This document shows, piece by piece, positions 63,530 to 64,000 of a DNA stretch of 64,000 bases. The notes beneath the pieces were generated by a model, which was not told the origin of the DNA, did not search any database, and saw only the letters and a program-made list of their open reading frames with translations. The position numbers and the translations under genes were made by a program. Each line of letters starts with the position of its first letter. Position 1 is the first letter of the stretch. Origin of the DNA: UBA1413 sp964650525 (lineage in GTDB: Bacteria > Bacteroidota > Bacteroidia > Bacteroidales > Prolixibacteraceae); the NCBI GenBank assembly GCA_964650525.1, contig CAZYUA010000004.1, positions 62,001 through 126,000 of the forward strand. The letters run 5' to 3'.

Positions 63530-64000
63530 CTATATCTTGCCAAGCATCCCGTTGAAGGAGTAGCTTTTGTTTTTCACGGTGTTAAAGGAGACTGTTTTTC
63601 CTGACCAGGTGATATGGCAGGGTTGGCCGGCGGTGGAGAGCACTTTCAGATTGTGCAGTTTTCCGTCTTTCCATTCAAAATCGAGGACAAACCCTCCGCG
63701 GGCCCGGACGCCTCTGATATGACCATCGGGCAAGGCATCAGGCAGGGCGGGCAGGAGTTGGATCTCGCCGGCATGGCTCTGGATAAGCATCTCGACCATG
63801 CCTGCAGGTGCCCCGAAATTGCCGTCGATCTGAAAGGGGGGATGGGCATCGAAGAGGTTGGCATAGGAGCCACCTCCTCCGGTATAGACTTCTTTATCGA
63901 TTTGAACGGGGCGGAAGAGGAGCTTCACCATGTTGTATGCATGATTACCGTCGAGAAAGCGTGCCCAGAAGTTGATTTTCCAGGCGAGACTCCATCCGGT
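63530..64000 (-). CDS. GH95 alpha-L-fucosidase/galactosidase, N-terminus beyond window
   Basis: The last 156 residues of a GH95 enzyme, with the frame still open at the window edge. The signatures are TGWSLAWKINFWARFLDGNHAYNM at the very start of what is visible, then DAHPPFQIDGNFGAPAGMVEML (an acidic residue of the active-site region), QLLPALPD and a C-terminal beta domain ending SYSFNGMLGKI. GH95 enzymes are inverting alpha-1,2-L-fucosidases or alpha-L-galactosidases of xyloglucan and RG-II. It heads the GH95-GH127-MFS unit. The signal peptide and most catalytic residues lie outside the window. Confidence 0.93.
   Translation of the reverse strand, partial: TGWSLAWKINFWARFLDGNHAYNMVKLLFRPVQIDKEVYTGGGGSYANLFDAHPPFQIDGNFGAPAGMVEMLIQSHAGEIQLLPALPDALPDGHIRGVRARGGFVLDFEWKDGKLHNLKVLSTAGQPCHITWSGKTVSFNTVKNKSYSFNGMLGKI

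Overview
The window looks like chromosomal DNA of a Bacteroidota bacterium, most likely a polysaccharide-degrading member of the Bacteroidales/Marinilabiliales. Two very large exported proteins end in type IX secretion (T9SS) sorting tails with a VWPNP core. There are many secreted or lipoprotein carbohydrate-active enzymes, TAnnTTTG-type promoter elements, and few Shine-Dalgarno sites. No rRNA, tRNA, CRISPR array, transposase or phage gene was recognised. The species cannot be named from the sequence alone.

Layout. (1) 1-11.1 kb, minus strand: a FAS1 (fasciclin) lipoprotein cut by the window edge, a 1507-residue multidomain T9SS protein, a DUF3160 T9SS protein, an exported carboxymuconolactone-decarboxylase-like protein, and the remnant of a SLC13/DASS transporter. 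(2) 11.2-19.4 kb, mixed genes: an exported protein with a Ser/Arg-rich tail, a small monooxygenase overlapping an iron-type alcohol dehydrogenase, the ribosome-assembly GTPase RsgA, a secreted beta-helix protein, an exported nitroreductase and a YjbQ-family protein. (3) 19.8-33.7 kb, plus strand: a saccharolytic island with a tandem CE1-type esterase, a decayed esterase copy, a CBM48-CE1 esterase, a CE6-like acetylesterase, a GH27, an alpha/beta hydrolase, a GH29 and three GH43 enzymes. It has no SusC/SusD pair and no regulator. It fits removal of acyl, arabinosyl, galactosyl and fucosyl groups from a plant-type hemicellulose.

(4) 33.7-39.4 kb, a decay zone: a truncated cation exchanger, two small unknown proteins, a secreted protein cut short, and a full-length GH2 beta-galactosidase gene split by one in-frame TAG. 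(5) 39.4-49.0 kb, mostly housekeeping: IspD, a DUF2461 protein, GlmM with a GH20 hexosaminidase and a HAD phosphatase, a DNPH1-type nucleotide hydrolase divergent from an unusual thymidylate-synthase-like protein, and a TPR protein.

(6) 49.1-56.8 kb, minus strand: a five-gene unit in the order GH29, ribokinase (4-bp overlap), lipoprotein ADP-ribosylglycohydrolase, RhaT-like permease, GH2. Its three central genes resemble a ribose-scavenging module. (7) 56.9-64 kb: a Tat-signal TIM-barrel isomerase-like protein, a methyltransferase and a URO-D-family protein on the plus strand. They converge on a minus-strand unit of GH95 (cut by the window edge), GH127 and a sugar MFS transporter.

Together the genes describe a bacterium that strips arabinose, fucose/galactose, acyl esters and possibly ribosides from complex glycans outside the inner membrane and imports the freed sugars by secondary transporters. 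Five decayed genes lie in the window, four of them between 10.6 and 39.4 kb near the saccharolytic island, suggesting recent gene turnover.
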